A stretch of DNA of 64,000 nt from Prostheceraeus crozeri. Its lineage: Eukaryota > Platyhelminthes > Polycladida > Euryleptidae. The notes under the pieces are model-generated. The model searched no databases and was not told the origin of the DNA. It was given only the letters and a program-made list of their open reading frames with translations. The stretch is taken from NCBI GenBank assembly GCA_907163375.1, contig CAJQUW010016870.1:248001-312000 (forward strand), written 5' to 3'. The position numbers were made by a program, and so were the translations under genes. Of the stretch, positions 32,570 to 43,287 are shown in pieces (within the stretch, counting starts at the first letter, position 1; every line of letters starts with the position of its first letter).

Positions 32570-33046
32570 CTACAGTAGATGGAGCCGTGTTGCGACTGCC
32601 TCGTGACGCCTGTTCATCCGAGGTTTACGATTATTGATCAGACGACATTCCACCAAGCTGGTCTCCAGCGGATCACTCACACAATTTAAAAACGCAATGC
32701 TAAAATCATCTATACTGTTACATCTATGACATTCTTTTATATGCTCGCATAGGGCGCTACTGTTATTATTTTTGTTAATACTGTATTTATGTTCATTGTA
32801 TCTAGTGTAGAACGGACGAGAAGTCTTACCGATATACGTAGATTTGTAGTGAATACATGTAAATTCATATACAACACATGTAGTATCACATCTATTTTTA
32901 TCAGGTAGCTTCGTACAAAGTTCACAGTTTTCATGTTTTTGGAATGGCTTAATATTCAATACGTTACGCAGTTTTTTGTTAGCTGTTGTGACAAACTTGA
33001 TGTCCAATTTGAATTTACGTATGTGGTAATTTATTTTTCTTATCAT
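32570..33046 (-). CDS. GIY-YIG nuclease part, unit 3
   Basis: 158 residues identical in translation to the corresponding part of unit 1, with the TYIGKTSRPF and YNEHKYS motifs. It is in a separate frame from the reverse transcriptase, as in units 1, 4 and 5. Confidence 0.85.
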   Translation of the reverse strand: MIRKINYHIRKFKLDIKFVTTANKKLRNVLNIKPFQKHENCELCTKLPDKNRCDTTCVVYEFTCIHYKSTYIGKTSRPFYTRYNEHKYSINKNNNSSALCEHIKECHRCNSIDDFSIAFLNCVSDPLETSLVECRLINNRKPRMNRRHEAVATRLHLL

Positions 33047-33053
33047 GCTGTCA

Positions 33054-35087
33054 CTATAGTTTCAAGATACATTTGTTCGTGTTATCTCTAATACTTCTGC
33101 TTTTATTTCTACTTTTATTGTCGTTACTGTACAGCTGAGTTTGAATATACTTTTCTGAATACCCATTATCCTTCAGGTTGTTTTTACACTTCTCCATGAG
33201 CATGCTTTTATTTTCTTCTGGAAGAGAATTACTGCATCTTACTTCTAAATTGTGAAATTTTTGTTTGACGAAGTTTGATTTAGTCGAGTTCGGGACCCAG
33301 CTGTCTTTCGTTAAAGAGTTACCAGAAGCTAATTCTTTAGTGAACAATTCATGAACAATCTTTTTATTCCTTACCCAGACACTTATATCTAGGAAATTTA
33401 GTTTTTCGTTGTTTTCTGGAATTTCAAGGGTGAAATTTATACTTTCATTGACAGAATTGAAAATTTTAGAAATTGTATCGAACAATTTCATATCAAACTG
33501 CAGAGGGCCAATTATAGAATCATCGATATAGCGCTTGTAGATCAACGTTTCTAAGTCCACGTGCTCCTTCAATAAGGAGATAGCTTTCATCTCAATATGG
33601 TTCATAAAGATAATTGCCAAAGGTGGTGCATAGTGCGACCCCATAGGAACCCCTTTGATTTGTAAATACACATTGTTGTCATACTCTATCTCATAGTTGT
33701 AAGAAATGAATCTTAGCATAGTGGAAAATTGATCCAAACTAATGTCGAAATTATCAATCTGCTCCCATCTATCCTTAGCGAAATCCATAACAGCTTGTAG
33801 TGCCTCACCAATAGGCACACTGGGGTACAAATTAGTCACATCCATAGATATGAACACAGGGTCAGTCATGTTATGAGTACTGGACATGTCAAAATTCTCT
33901 AAAATTTCGATTAATTGAAGAGAACTATAGAGGTGGGCGGGTACGAAACCGACCAACTGATTCAAAATCTTTCCACATAACCAGTCAATTTTGTTAGTGG
34001 GATTGTTTACCACCGAGGCAATAGGCCGCAGAGGATATTGATTGCTATTGTTTTTGTTTTTGTGGTCTTTGATTAGACCATAGAATTGAGATGGCTGTGA
34101 TCCAGAAACATGCATACGTTGTAAGTCAGATTTGTTCAACTTATCACTGAGAACATTATTGACAATCTTGTTAGCTTGTTTTTCAATATTCAGTTTACGA
34201 CTTTTATCGATAGCTCTGTACGTATCAGTAACAGATAATATCATACTGGTGCGTGCTCGCATATCCGAACTTTTAGTAACACAAAGACGATTGCTTTTAT
34301 CAGTAGGTACTATCATCAGGTCGTTGTTTTTTATAAATGATCGACTTTCCTTTACGTTCTTGCTGAATTGTTTGTACACGTTACTTTTCTTAACATGGTC
34401 AATTTCTTTTTGGATTGTACTCTTTACGCTTTCTTTGAAAAGGAAAAGGTTCTTTTCTTCAGCTTCAGACATACTATCTGGTAACTTTACAGTATTCTTT
34501 TGAAAAGGAATAATTAAATTACGATTGTCTATTGTAGCCTTGTACTGATATTTCCAACGTAAATTATAAGTTAATCTATCAAGCGCTAGCTCAACATCAT
34601 CCATAACATCATCCGTGAGCTTAGGTGGAATGCGATAGTTCGGTCCCCTCTTTATCAGATCAGTCAAATGGTCTGGTAAAGATAGGTCCGTTTCATTACT
34701 GTATTTACTGCAAAAAGCGTCACGAGACCGTTGCAACTCACCCTCTTGCGATACATTGTTATCCTGACACAGAAACACATCCACATAATGAAAAGGAAAT
34801 TTGGGAGCAACGACAGCACTATAATGTCCAGCCGGAATTGGAAAAGATGTGAGAGACAAATTACTCCACTTCCTGCAATGAGTTTTGAACTTCTTCAGCT
34901 CCTCTAAATGGAGATCCTCAATCAGAATCTGGAACATTTGGTGCAAAACATCAAGTGGGACACTTCTAGTAATCGTGAGGTACTCATATCCACGGCATTG
35001 CTCAAGAAATTCCTCTTTCGATCGGAGATTCTTCAAACTTGTGCGAAGTATCTCCAACTCCAAAGATCTGACCTTTCTGCACACCAC
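33054..35087 (-). CDS. Reverse transcriptase part, unit 3
   Basis: 677 residues with the same reverse transcriptase motifs as unit 1. The upstream ATG exon is at 35206-35231 and the acceptor leads to 35094, again in phase. Confidence 0.88.
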   Translation of the reverse strand: MVCRKVRSLELEILRTSLKNLRSKEEFLEQCRGYEYLTITRSVPLDVLHQMFQILIEDLHLEELKKFKTHCRKWSNLSLTSFPIPAGHYSAVVAPKFPFHYVDVFLCQDNNVSQEGELQRSRDAFCSKYSNETDLSLPDHLTDLIKRGPNYRIPPKLTDDVMDDVELALDRLTYNLRWKYQYKATIDNRNLIIPFQKNTVKLPDSMSEAEEKNLFLFKESVKSTIQKEIDHVKKSNVYKQFSKNVKESRSFIKNNDLMIVPTDKSNRLCVTKSSDMRARTSMILSVTDTYRAIDKSRKLNIEKQANKIVNNVLSDKLNKSDLQRMHVSGSQPSQFYGLIKDHKNKNNSNQYPLRPIASVVNNPTNKIDWLCGKILNQLVGFVPAHLYSSLQLIEILENFDMSSTHNMTDPVFISMDVTNLYPSVPIGEALQAVMDFAKDRWEQIDNFDISLDQFSTMLRFISYNYEIEYDNNVYLQIKGVPMGSHYAPPLAIIFMNHIEMKAISLLKEHVDLETLIYKRYIDDSIIGPLQFDMKLFDTISKIFNSVNESINFTLEIPENNEKLNFLDISVWVRNKKIVHELFTKELASGNSLTKDSWVPNSTKSNFVKQKFHNLEVRCSNSLPEENKSMLMEKCKNNLKDNGYSEKYIQTQLYSNDNKSRNKSRSIRDNTNKCILKL

Positions 35088-35393
35088 TTTATCACTATGG
35101 AATTCATCCGGTATGGTAAACGTTACTCACAAAGAAAGGGATAACTGCACTCGCAATGCATGCTTGGAGGAACAAAATATCGCAGATGACGCGCACGTAT
35201 CTTACCTGCAAGTTAATGAGAGATTTTGCATGAGCTCGCTGATCACAATCAAGGATAGCGGAAGTGACATAATTGATGGCTTTGGGCGGGAGGACCATTA
35301 TTCAGAAAATATACACTACGAGTGTGTAGGCACAAAACTCTCCCGATTGTTGTTAGGCCGAAAATTATAATGACTTAAATAAAGACACAAGGT

Positions 35394-35429
35394 GGCCGAC
35401 GTTTCCCGTCCTGACGCTTTATCAAGGCC
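35394..35429 (-). ncRNA. Hammerhead-like motif, unit 4
   Basis: Same sequence as in units 1-3. Confidence 0.6.
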
Positions 35430-35450
35430 TAATATGATAAAAGTGAAGCA

Positions 35451-35927
35451 CTACAGTAGATGGAGCCGTGTTGCGACTGCCTCGTGACGCCTGTTCATCC
35501 GAGGTTTACGATTATTGATCAGACGACATTCCACCAAGCTGGTCTCCAGCGGATCACTCACACAATTTAAAAACGCAATGCTAAAATCATCTATACTGTT
35601 ACATCTATGACATTCTTTTATATGCTCGCATAGGGCGCTACTGTTATTATTTTTGTTAATACTGTATTTATGTTCATTGTATCTAGTGTAGAACGGACGA
35701 GAAGTCTTACCGATATACGTAGATTTGTAGTGAATACATGTAAATTCATATACAACACATGTAGTATCACATCTATTTTTATCAGGTAGCTTCGTACAAA
35801 GTTCACAGTTTTCATGTTTTTGGAATGGCTTAATATTCAATACGTTACGCAGTTTTTTGTTAGCTGTTGTGACAAACTTGATGTCCAATTTGAATTTACG
35901 TATGTGGTAATTTATTTTTCTTATCAT
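35451..35927 (-). CDS. GIY-YIG nuclease part, unit 4
   Basis: 158 residues with the same translation as unit 1, including the YIG strand and the conserved Arg of TSRPFYTRY. Confidence 0.82.
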   Translation of the reverse strand: MIRKINYHIRKFKLDIKFVTTANKKLRNVLNIKPFQKHENCELCTKLPDKNRCDTTCVVYEFTCIHYKSTYIGKTSRPFYTRYNEHKYSINKNNNSSALCEHIKECHRCNSIDDFSIAFLNCVSDPLETSLVECRLINNRKPRMNRRHEAVATRLHLL

Positions 35928-35934
35928 GCTGTCA

Positions 35935-37020
35935 CTATAGTTTCAAGATACATTTGTTCGTGTTATCTCTAATACTTCTGCTTTTATTTCTACTTTTATT
36001 GTCGTTACTGTACAGCTGAGTTTGAATATACTTTTCTGAATACCCATTATCCTTCAGGTTGTTTTTACACTTCTCCATGAGCATGCTTTTATTTTCTTCT
36101 GGAAGAGAATTACTGCATCTTACTTCTAAATTGTGAAATTTTTGTTTGACGAAGTTTGATTTAGTCGAGTTCGGGACCCAGCTGTCTTTCTTTAAAGAGT
36201 TACCAGAAGCTAATTCTTTAGTGAACAATTCATGAACAATCTTTTTATTCCTTACCCAGACACTTATATCTAGGAAATTTAGTTTTTCGTTGCTTTCTGG
36301 AATTTCAAGGGTGAAATTTATACTTTCATTGACAGAATTGAAAATTTTAGAAATTGTATCGAACAATTTCATATCAAACTGCAGAGGGCCAATTATAGAA
36401 TCATCGATATAGCGCTTGTAGATCAACGTTTCTAAGTCCACGTGCTCCTTCATTAAGGAGATAGCTTTCATCTCAATATGGTTCATAAAGATAATTGCCA
36501 AAGGTGGTGCATAGTGCGACCCCATAGGAACCCCTTTGATTTGTAAATACACATTGTTGTCATACTCTATCTCATAGTTGTAAGAAATGAATCTTAGCAT
36601 AGTGGAAAATTGATCCAAACTAATGTCGAAATTATCAATCTGCTCCCATCTATCCTTAGCGAAATCCATAACAGCTTGTAGTGCCTCACCAATAGGCACA
36701 CTGGGGTACAAATTAGTCACATCCATAGATATGAACACAGGGTCAGTCATGTTATGAGTACTGGACATGTCAAAATTCTCTAAAATTTCGATTAATTGAA
36801 GAGAACTATAGAGGTGGGCGGGTACGAAACCGACCAACTGATTCAAAATCTTTCCACATAACCAGTCAATTTTGTTAGTGGGATTGTTTACCACCGAGGC
36901 AATAGGCCGCAGAGGATATTGATTGCTATTGTTTTTGTTTTTGTGGTCTTTGATTAGACCATAGAATTGAGATGGCTGTGATCCAGAAACATGCATACGT
37001 TGTAAGTCAGATTTGTTCAA
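35935..37020 (-). pseudogene. Reverse transcriptase part, unit 4 (truncated)
   Basis: 361 residues starting inside the N-terminal domain (NKSDLQRMHVSGSQPSQ) and keeping motifs A, B and YIDDS. The first about 310 residues of the full protein are absent or diverged. It carries ISLMKEHVD where the other units have ISLLKEHVD. Confidence 0.85.
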
Positions 37021-37181
37021 CTTATCACTGAGAACATTATTGACAATCTTGTTAGCCTATTTTTCAATATTTAGTTTACGACTTTTATCGATAGTTCAGT
37101 ATCAGATCTGATACGTATCAGTATGAGATGATATCATACTGGTGCGTGCTCGCATATCCGAACTTTTAGTAACACAAAGAC

Positions 37182-37741
37182 ATGACTTATCACTGACAGT
37201 TTCTATTCAAAGTTGAAACACTTATTCATGCATTTAGTCGTTGTGTACATTTAGTAAACATCTAAGGCTAAAAGTACTTCTTCATGTAAAAGTCCATTTT
37301 AGCGATTCTTGATTCCTGAACTCATTTAAAATTCCTAATTATATCCAGCACAAATAATCCAGCGAAATAGATGTACATTTATGTTTCACAGTACAAAAAT
37401 CTCTGTCATTATTGCTTCCACAATAAAGTTTATTTGTCTCCATGCATGAAATGTAGATATCCTATCGCTTTATTTTAGCTGTACAGCAGGTTATTGCCCG
37501 TACGAGATATGATATTTACGCCAATGCACTGGAAGGAGATTTATCTATGCCAATTATGAGTGCTCTTGTCCTGCATTAGTACAGATCTGTGAAAACATGT
37601 AGATATTGACATGATTGATCAAGCTAAATTTCTATTCAAATACTCTTGATAATCATAGACATGTCAATCACAATCTGTCTTTGATCATCATAGTACGTCG
37701 ACAAATGCAATTCTCTACGCAACTCGTTAAAATGCATTAAA
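37182..37741. other. Unique spacer between unit 4 and inverted unit 5
   Basis: 560 bp with no similarity to the Penelope unit that I can see. It contains an imperfect inverted repeat (TATTGACATGATTGATCAAG near 37605 against CTTGATAATC..GACATGTCAATCA near 37645). It may be host DNA caught between two insertions or 5' sequence of a different variant. Confidence 0.55.
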
Positions 37742-37746
37742 ATAAC

Positions 37747-38562
37747 ATGACTGACCCTGTGTTCATATCTATGGATGTGACTAATTTGTACCCCAGTGTG
37801 CCTATTGGTGAGGCACTACAAGCTGTTATGGATTTCGCTAAGGATAGATGGGAGCAGATTGATAATTTCGACATTAGTTTGGATCAATTTTCCACTATGC
37901 TAAGATTCATTTCTTACAACTATGAGATAGAGTATGACAACAATGTGTATTTACAAATCAAAGGGGTTCCTATGGGGTCGCACTATGCACCACCTTTGGC
38001 AATTATCTTTATGAACCATATTGAGATGAAAGCTATCTCCTTATTGAAGGAGCACGTGGACTTAGAAACGTTGATCTACAAGCGCTATATCGATGATTCT
38101 ATAATTGGCCCTCTGCAGTTTGATATGAAATTGTTCGATACAATTTCTAAAATTTTCAATTCTGTCAATGAAAGTATAAATTTCACCCTTGAAATTCCAG
38201 AAAGCAACGAAAAACTAAATTTCCTAGATATAAGTGTCTGGGTAAGGAATAAAAAGATTGTTCATGAATTGTTCACTAAAGAATTAGCTTCTGGTAACTC
38301 TTTAAAGAAAGACAGCTGGGTCCCGAACTCGACTAAATCAAACTTCGTCAAACAAAAATTTCACAATTTAGAAGTAAGATGCAGTAATTCTCTTCCAGAA
38401 GAAAGTAAAAGCATGCTCATGGAGAAGTGTAAAAACAACCTGAAGGATAATGGGTATTCAGAAAAGTATATTCAAACTCAGCTGTACAGTAACGACAATA
38501 AAAGTAGAAATAAAAGCAGAAGTATTAGAGATAACACGAACAAATGTATCTTGAAACTATAG
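37747..38562 (+). pseudogene. Reverse transcriptase part, unit 5 (truncated)
   Basis: 271 residues from TDPVFISMDVTNLYPSVPIG to KCILKL with motifs A, B and YIDDS intact; the N-terminal domain is absent. Residue choices agree with unit 2 at the two informative sites (PESNEK and PEESKS). Confidence 0.88.
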
Positions 38563-38606
38563 TGACAGCATGATAAGAAAAATAAATTACCACATACGTA
38601 AATTCA

Positions 38607-38972
38607 ATGGACATCAAGTTTGTCACAACAGCTAACAAAAAACTGCGTAACGTATTGAATATTAAGCCATTTCAAAAACATGAAAACTGTGAACTTTGTA
38701 CGAAGCTACCTGATAAAAATAGATGTGATACTACATGTGTTGTATATGAATTTACATGTATTCACTGCAAATCTACGTATATCGGTAAGACTTCTCGTCC
38801 GTTCTACACTAGATACAATGAACATAAATACAGTATTAACAAAAATAATAACAGTAGCGCCCTATGCGAGCATATAAAAGAATGTCATAGATGTAACAGT
38901 ATAGATGATTTTAGCATTGCGTTTTTAAATTGTGTGATTATGGGAAAAGTCAGGTTAGTGCACTTCGAATGA
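38607..38972 (+). pseudogene. GIY-YIG nuclease part, unit 5 (interrupted)
   Basis: Keeps CELCTKLPDK, VYEFTCIHC and TYIGKTSRPF, then runs into an inserted segment after AFLNCV. It has Cys where units 1-4 have Tyr in TCIH(C/Y)KSTYIG; Cys is the usual residue in related elements, so this copy appears ancestral at that site. Confidence 0.85.
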
Positions 38973-39158
38973 ACAATAATATACAATAAAAAGTTAATAT
39001 ATGCTTAATAAGTGTAGCCCTGAAAAGTGAGTGATCCGCTGCAGACCAGCTTGGTGGAATGTCGTCTGATCAATAATCGTAAACCTCGGATGAACAGGCG
39101 TCACGAGGCAGTCGCAACACGGCTCCATCTACTGTAGTGCTTCACTTTTATCATATTA

Positions 39159-39194
39159 GGCCTTGATAAAGCGTCAGGACGGGAAACGTCGGCC
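39159..39194 (+). ncRNA. Hammerhead-like motif, unit 5
   Basis: Plus-strand copy of the motif in units 1-4, with the same TTGATAA core, CGTC/GACG stem and GGCC/GGCC stem I. Confidence 0.6.
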
Positions 39195-39260
39195 ACCTTG
39201 TGTCTTTATTTAAGTCATTTAAGCTTTTTAGCTAGTTGTCATTTTAATAAAAATCGTCCT

Positions 39261-39281
39261 CATCATCATCATCATCATTAT
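39261..39281. repeat. (ATC)n microsatellite in unit 5
   Basis: About six CAT repeats inside the 3' part of the inverted copy, at a point where units 1-4 read straight through. Simple repeats are typical at retroelement 3' ends, so this may mark a former 3' terminus. Confidence 0.8.
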
Positions 39282-39345
39282 AATTTTCGGCCTAACAACA
39301 ATCGGGAGAGTTTTGTGCCTACACACTCGTAGTGTATATTTTTTG

Positions 39346-39358
39346 AAGGACCAAAAGA
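39346..39358. repeat. 13-bp target-site duplication, right copy
   Basis: AAGGACCAAAAGA, identical to 26606-26618, directly outside the inverted unit. Confidence 0.75.
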
Positions 39359-39769
39359 ATCAAAATTGAGACATATGGATATTAGTAGATGCTTCGAATT
39401 CATAGTAGCCTACTTGCAGTACTTCATAGTAGGCCAAGGTCTATTTTTTTGAATTTCTTTCATTCCCAATTATGGATCCTTGAGCCTTTTCGTATCTTAT
39501 TTGCGATATTATGCTATACTATTCACTGGCGGCTCGTGCCACAAGCAAGTGAGGTGACAAATTCATTGAGTATCAAACTTAAAGTTATAGGCCTATTCAA
39601 TATGTAGAAATCGTTAAAGGAATGTCCCAACTTCAGTCATTGAAATTAAAATGATTAGTGTAGTCACAAATTGTTATTCAAGCCAATTCTGATGCTGTGT
39701 TAGCATGTAAAAACTTTTTACGATGGAATTTCAGAAAGAATCATAGAGTAAGTATGTAGTACGTAGAGT

Positions 39770-40560
39770 GTTGACTAAAAAGAGAATCTGTATACAGTGA
39801 AAATTTTTGCATGAAAAGATTCAGCTTTTTTGCTGAGATTACGTTCCTGCGGTCCAAATAATTACTTGAGCAGTTTTTGAAAAGCCTAAGTTTTGCAAAT
39901 CATTCCTGTGTATATATACTACTAAGATGAAGCCACCTTATTAGTATGAAACAAGTTGGATATTTAAAGGAATGAATATTTACCAACAATCATCTCAATT
40001 AAGCGGAATTTAAGCTAATAATCAAGGAAATTTCATGAACTGCATTATAATGAAAGTCTCTGCAAGTCTTCGAGGAGAAGTTGAGATCTTATTAAGAGTT
40101 TCTTGGCTGAAATGTCATGTTTTTAATTCAACTTCCAGCGGCATGATTTTGTGATTCATTTGTTGAAATGTGCACCCATTACTTTTTAAAGTTAATTATA
40201 ATCGGTTTCTTTGATTATGATGTTTTGCTCTTTCAGTGGCAGGTAGTTTGCGATGTGATCATGCCTATGAAAATAGTTTTATTAATGAGATTGAGCTTAA
40301 AAGTAATGGCCAAAATTACCTCTCCAAGGTTGTCATGACTTGGAGGATTTGTAAATGACTTTTCTTCCTGCTCTCGTACTGCTTTCGTACTGCTCTCATG
40401 ATCAGTCAAATTTGTGCAAATTCCCCCAGAAATGGAAGAAATTTGCATATTTTCCATGTGGTGCTGTATCTCAACTCGAGTTCATTTAAGGAAATCGAAA
40501 GTGCATACACAATGGGGATTCAACAAATGCTGAGTTGCTACTCTACCTAGTATACTTACT
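39770..40560. repeat. Dispersed repeat family R2, copy a
   Basis: Two blocks here match 50505-50760 in order: ATACAGTGAAAATTTT with AAAAGATTC, and CAACTCGAGTTCATTT followed by CATACACAATGGGGATT and GAGTTGCTACT. Copy a has extra sequence between the blocks. It is directly followed by R1 copy b, so R1 and R2 may be parts of one larger element. Confidence 0.65.
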
Positions 40561-40767
40561 ATATGGAAGGACTTTTAATGATCATTTAATTTTAATATGA
40601 TATTAATGTGAAATTTTAATTTTTGAAAATGTTAAAATGTGAATTAATTTTAATGTTTTTTATAATGTGATATTTCGCACAAACCAAAAACACACATCTC
40701 TGCCTAGCTATATTCAGTGTCTGCAGTGAGGAATGCTGAAATCAAAAGGTGAACCAATCTTTGTGCG

Positions 40768-41040
40768 TCTGCTATCTTCTTTAATAATGATCGGAGGGAC
40801 CAACATTATCAAATTCTTCGAATCTGAAGGAATCGTGGTATTCAAAGCACTTTGATGTAATTTACAGCAATTCGCAAGCGGCACGCGACTTTTCCTATCT
40901 CTCTAAGGCTCCTCTTCTCTAACTTACTAAGTTCCAGCATGAGCCATCGTTTTGAATTAGTATGCACTTCTAGGAAACTGAAAAACTTAAGGAATCTAAA
41001 TCTGTGAAACACACAAATTTGAAATGCTCTATGTTGTGAG
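40768..41040. repeat. Dispersed repeat family R1, copy b
   Basis: Counterpart of 24472-24830; both run from TTTAATAATGATCGGAGG through GCAATTCGCAAGCG to TATGCACTTCTA-type words. Same orientation. Confidence 0.7.
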
Positions 41041-43287
41041 ATATGTGAGATCTTCTTCAACAAAAACAAGTTCTCTCCGCAAGCGTTGAAAATAGAAAAT
41101 CTTCCAATGGGAGTCAATGAGAAGTTGAAGCGATTTGACGGGAAAATGAGTGGAAAGCCGGGATACTTCGAAAATTCTATCGGATAGAAACCTCAATTTT
41201 CTTAAAATTTGAGAATCCGAGTTTTGAGTTGTGAAATACAAACGCTGTACTTCGCCTCCAAACTTCATTCACCAACGACAACATTTGAACAAATTTCACA
41301 CATTGCAGATCATACGAATTCGCAAGCGTTGATTAGGTCTCGTGATCACTGTCCAAGTGGATAGCATTGAAAATTCCACGAATGACATCATCACATGACA
41401 TTTGACTTCCGCGGAGGTATACCTCCTCTGCTCTAGTAAAATTGCCGATGTGCGAGATGATAAACTCGTTCAGCGATGCTGTACTTTGCAGTGGCCCGGT
41501 GGAGACAGTGCCTCTGCGTATTGTAAATCGAAATATGGTAACTAACTTGGTCAACAGGGAAGCGAGACGAACTTGTTGGCTGCATACATTGAAAACTTGA
41601 TGCAGTGCATGTAAACGGCATGAATATTTGTACTGAACACGGTTACTCGATGGTGAAGCTGTGCATTATTAACAAAGATAGTAAATAATAATGGAGAGGT
41701 GTAACGTATGATGCATAAAATGAGAAACTATTTAATTGTTTGGTATTTTCAAGGGGAAGCGCTGCCTCTCCTCTGCTTCCCATGACGAGCCGCCATTGTT
41801 AATGCTGCCGCATTGTAATCAAATGAATATATTTATGAGAGTATAAATGCACAACATTGCCATTGACAAAGCTAACCCGGTAAGCAGCATACATGTTATC
41901 CTTACCATAGAGAATTATATAGCCGGCAGAGTCTCGATTAAAAAAAAAGTATCTGTACACAATACACAGTGAAGACACTGTGGGAGATATAATTATGAGT
42001 ACCTATGCAGCTTTGGTGATCGCTTGCAAACCTAATGGCTTGAATTAATTGATACATAATTATGGTTATTGCAGGATTGATGTAAGAAGCAAGAAAAGGC
42101 CTGCAGCTATGTTCGATAAAATATGGTTAATAAGGACCAAGATTGGGAAACAAATACATTTCTTATAAGCAGTTTTGTGTTACTGGTAGCTATTGATTGT
42201 GCATATACAGTAATCTGCAACACGAATTTTTAGTTCTGATAGTATATTCGCTCTGTTTTGCTGCATTTAATGCAATCAATGTTAAGTATATAGACTTTTA
42301 TCCCAAGGATATTCTTTTCTATTCAATAGAAAAAACGTCGTAAATCGATGTTAGTATAAAATGCTTTCTTTCCTAGCCGGTTTCGATTGGTGCCTTTTAC
42401 AATTTGTAATGGATGTTCCTTCAACAGTGTCACATGACTAAGCAAACTGCGTCTGATAATATTCGTAGTTGATATGATGCTGTGACGCAGCCAGCGATGA
42501 TTACACTTATAGTTTCTTTTGAAGCATTTTAGCATGTATTTCACAGGTGTCCCACATAAAGCCCACCAAACAAAATGACAAAATTTCCATTTGACAGAAA
42601 TCATTCTAACACCACACCATGTGGGAATTCCCACTCCCGCGACAACTCTGGAGATATGCGAATGAGTAAAGTGTCATTTGAAGTCGCACGCATCTTATGA
42701 TAATGATTGGACATCATGAAAGTGAGTAGGGAAAAATGACGTCATTTCATTGCTGATGACTGAATTATTGATCGCAGTGCGTAGCTAAGATTGCTGCATT
42801 TGAACTGTGGACAGATGGGTAGAGAACCAGGTAAGAAGAATCTTGGGTGAATCCGAGAAACAGAAACTATACAAGGAAATAGAAACGTCGAAATTATATT
42901 GTTTTCAGAGTAGGCCTAAATAAGCCTATTGTGTTTTGCATTAAAGTATAGCGCTAATCGCGTTTTGCGTGCAAGTGACGGTTATCGCGTGTTGCATCCA
43001 AGCTGAATGCTTAAAGCAATGATATATAGAATTTAAAGACTTTACACTAAACGATTTAGCCAGAACATTCATCAGCTAATGAAAATTATTTCTGTGAATG
43101 ACCGCCGATTTTTCAAATTTGATGTTCATTGAGTTATTCATTCAAACTTAAGGCAAAGTCCTAAAGCTTGAATTCAAACTCTCATAGGTAGTGAATGCGA
43201 TATCAATCATTACTTAACATGTTACAAATTATGGTGTCATCTACTTTTCTACTATATTGGTATGTATAAGTCTAGTTTGTCTTGCAG

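Larger units (their letters stand above)
32388..35268 (-). mobile_element. Penelope-like element, array unit 3 (2881 bp)
   Basis: Third direct unit, almost identical to unit 1 over its whole length. Amino-acid differences from unit 1 are few (for example SLTKDSW against SLKKDSW, PEENKS against PEESKS), so the array is young. Confidence 0.9.
35269..37181 (-). mobile_element. Penelope-like element, array unit 4, 5'-truncated
   Basis: Direct unit that keeps the 3' part, the GIY-YIG part and the C-terminal two thirds of the reverse transcriptase. Homology ends at 37181, and the last 120 bp are more diverged than the rest, including a small insertion near 37105. Penelope-like insertions are often 5'-truncated. 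Confidence 0.88.
37742..39345 (+). mobile_element. Penelope-like element, inverted unit 5, 5'-truncated
   Basis: This copy is in the opposite orientation to units 1-4, so units 4 and 5 face each other with their truncated 5' ends. It begins in reverse transcriptase motif A and runs to the 3' end, where it lacks the last about 35 bp present at the left end of the array. It has two extra segments absent from units 1-4: about 95 bp within the GIY-YIG coding part (around 38938-39030) and about 60 bp ending in an ATC microsatellite (39220-39281). Confidence 0.9.
39359..43287. other. Remainder of intron 4-5
   Basis: AT-rich intron DNA with dispersed repeat copies at about 39770-40560 (family R2) and 40768-41040 (family R1). 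No exon with matching phase and no recognised coding element. Confidence 0.5.

Noticed and set aside
26618-37181. Tandem array as a CRISPR or satellite array
   Set aside because: Units are 2.9-kb coding retroelements, not short repeats with spacers or simple satellite DNA.
42323-42634. 103-codon minus-strand frame
   Set aside because: No recognisable motif, no splice borders and composition like the surrounding intron.
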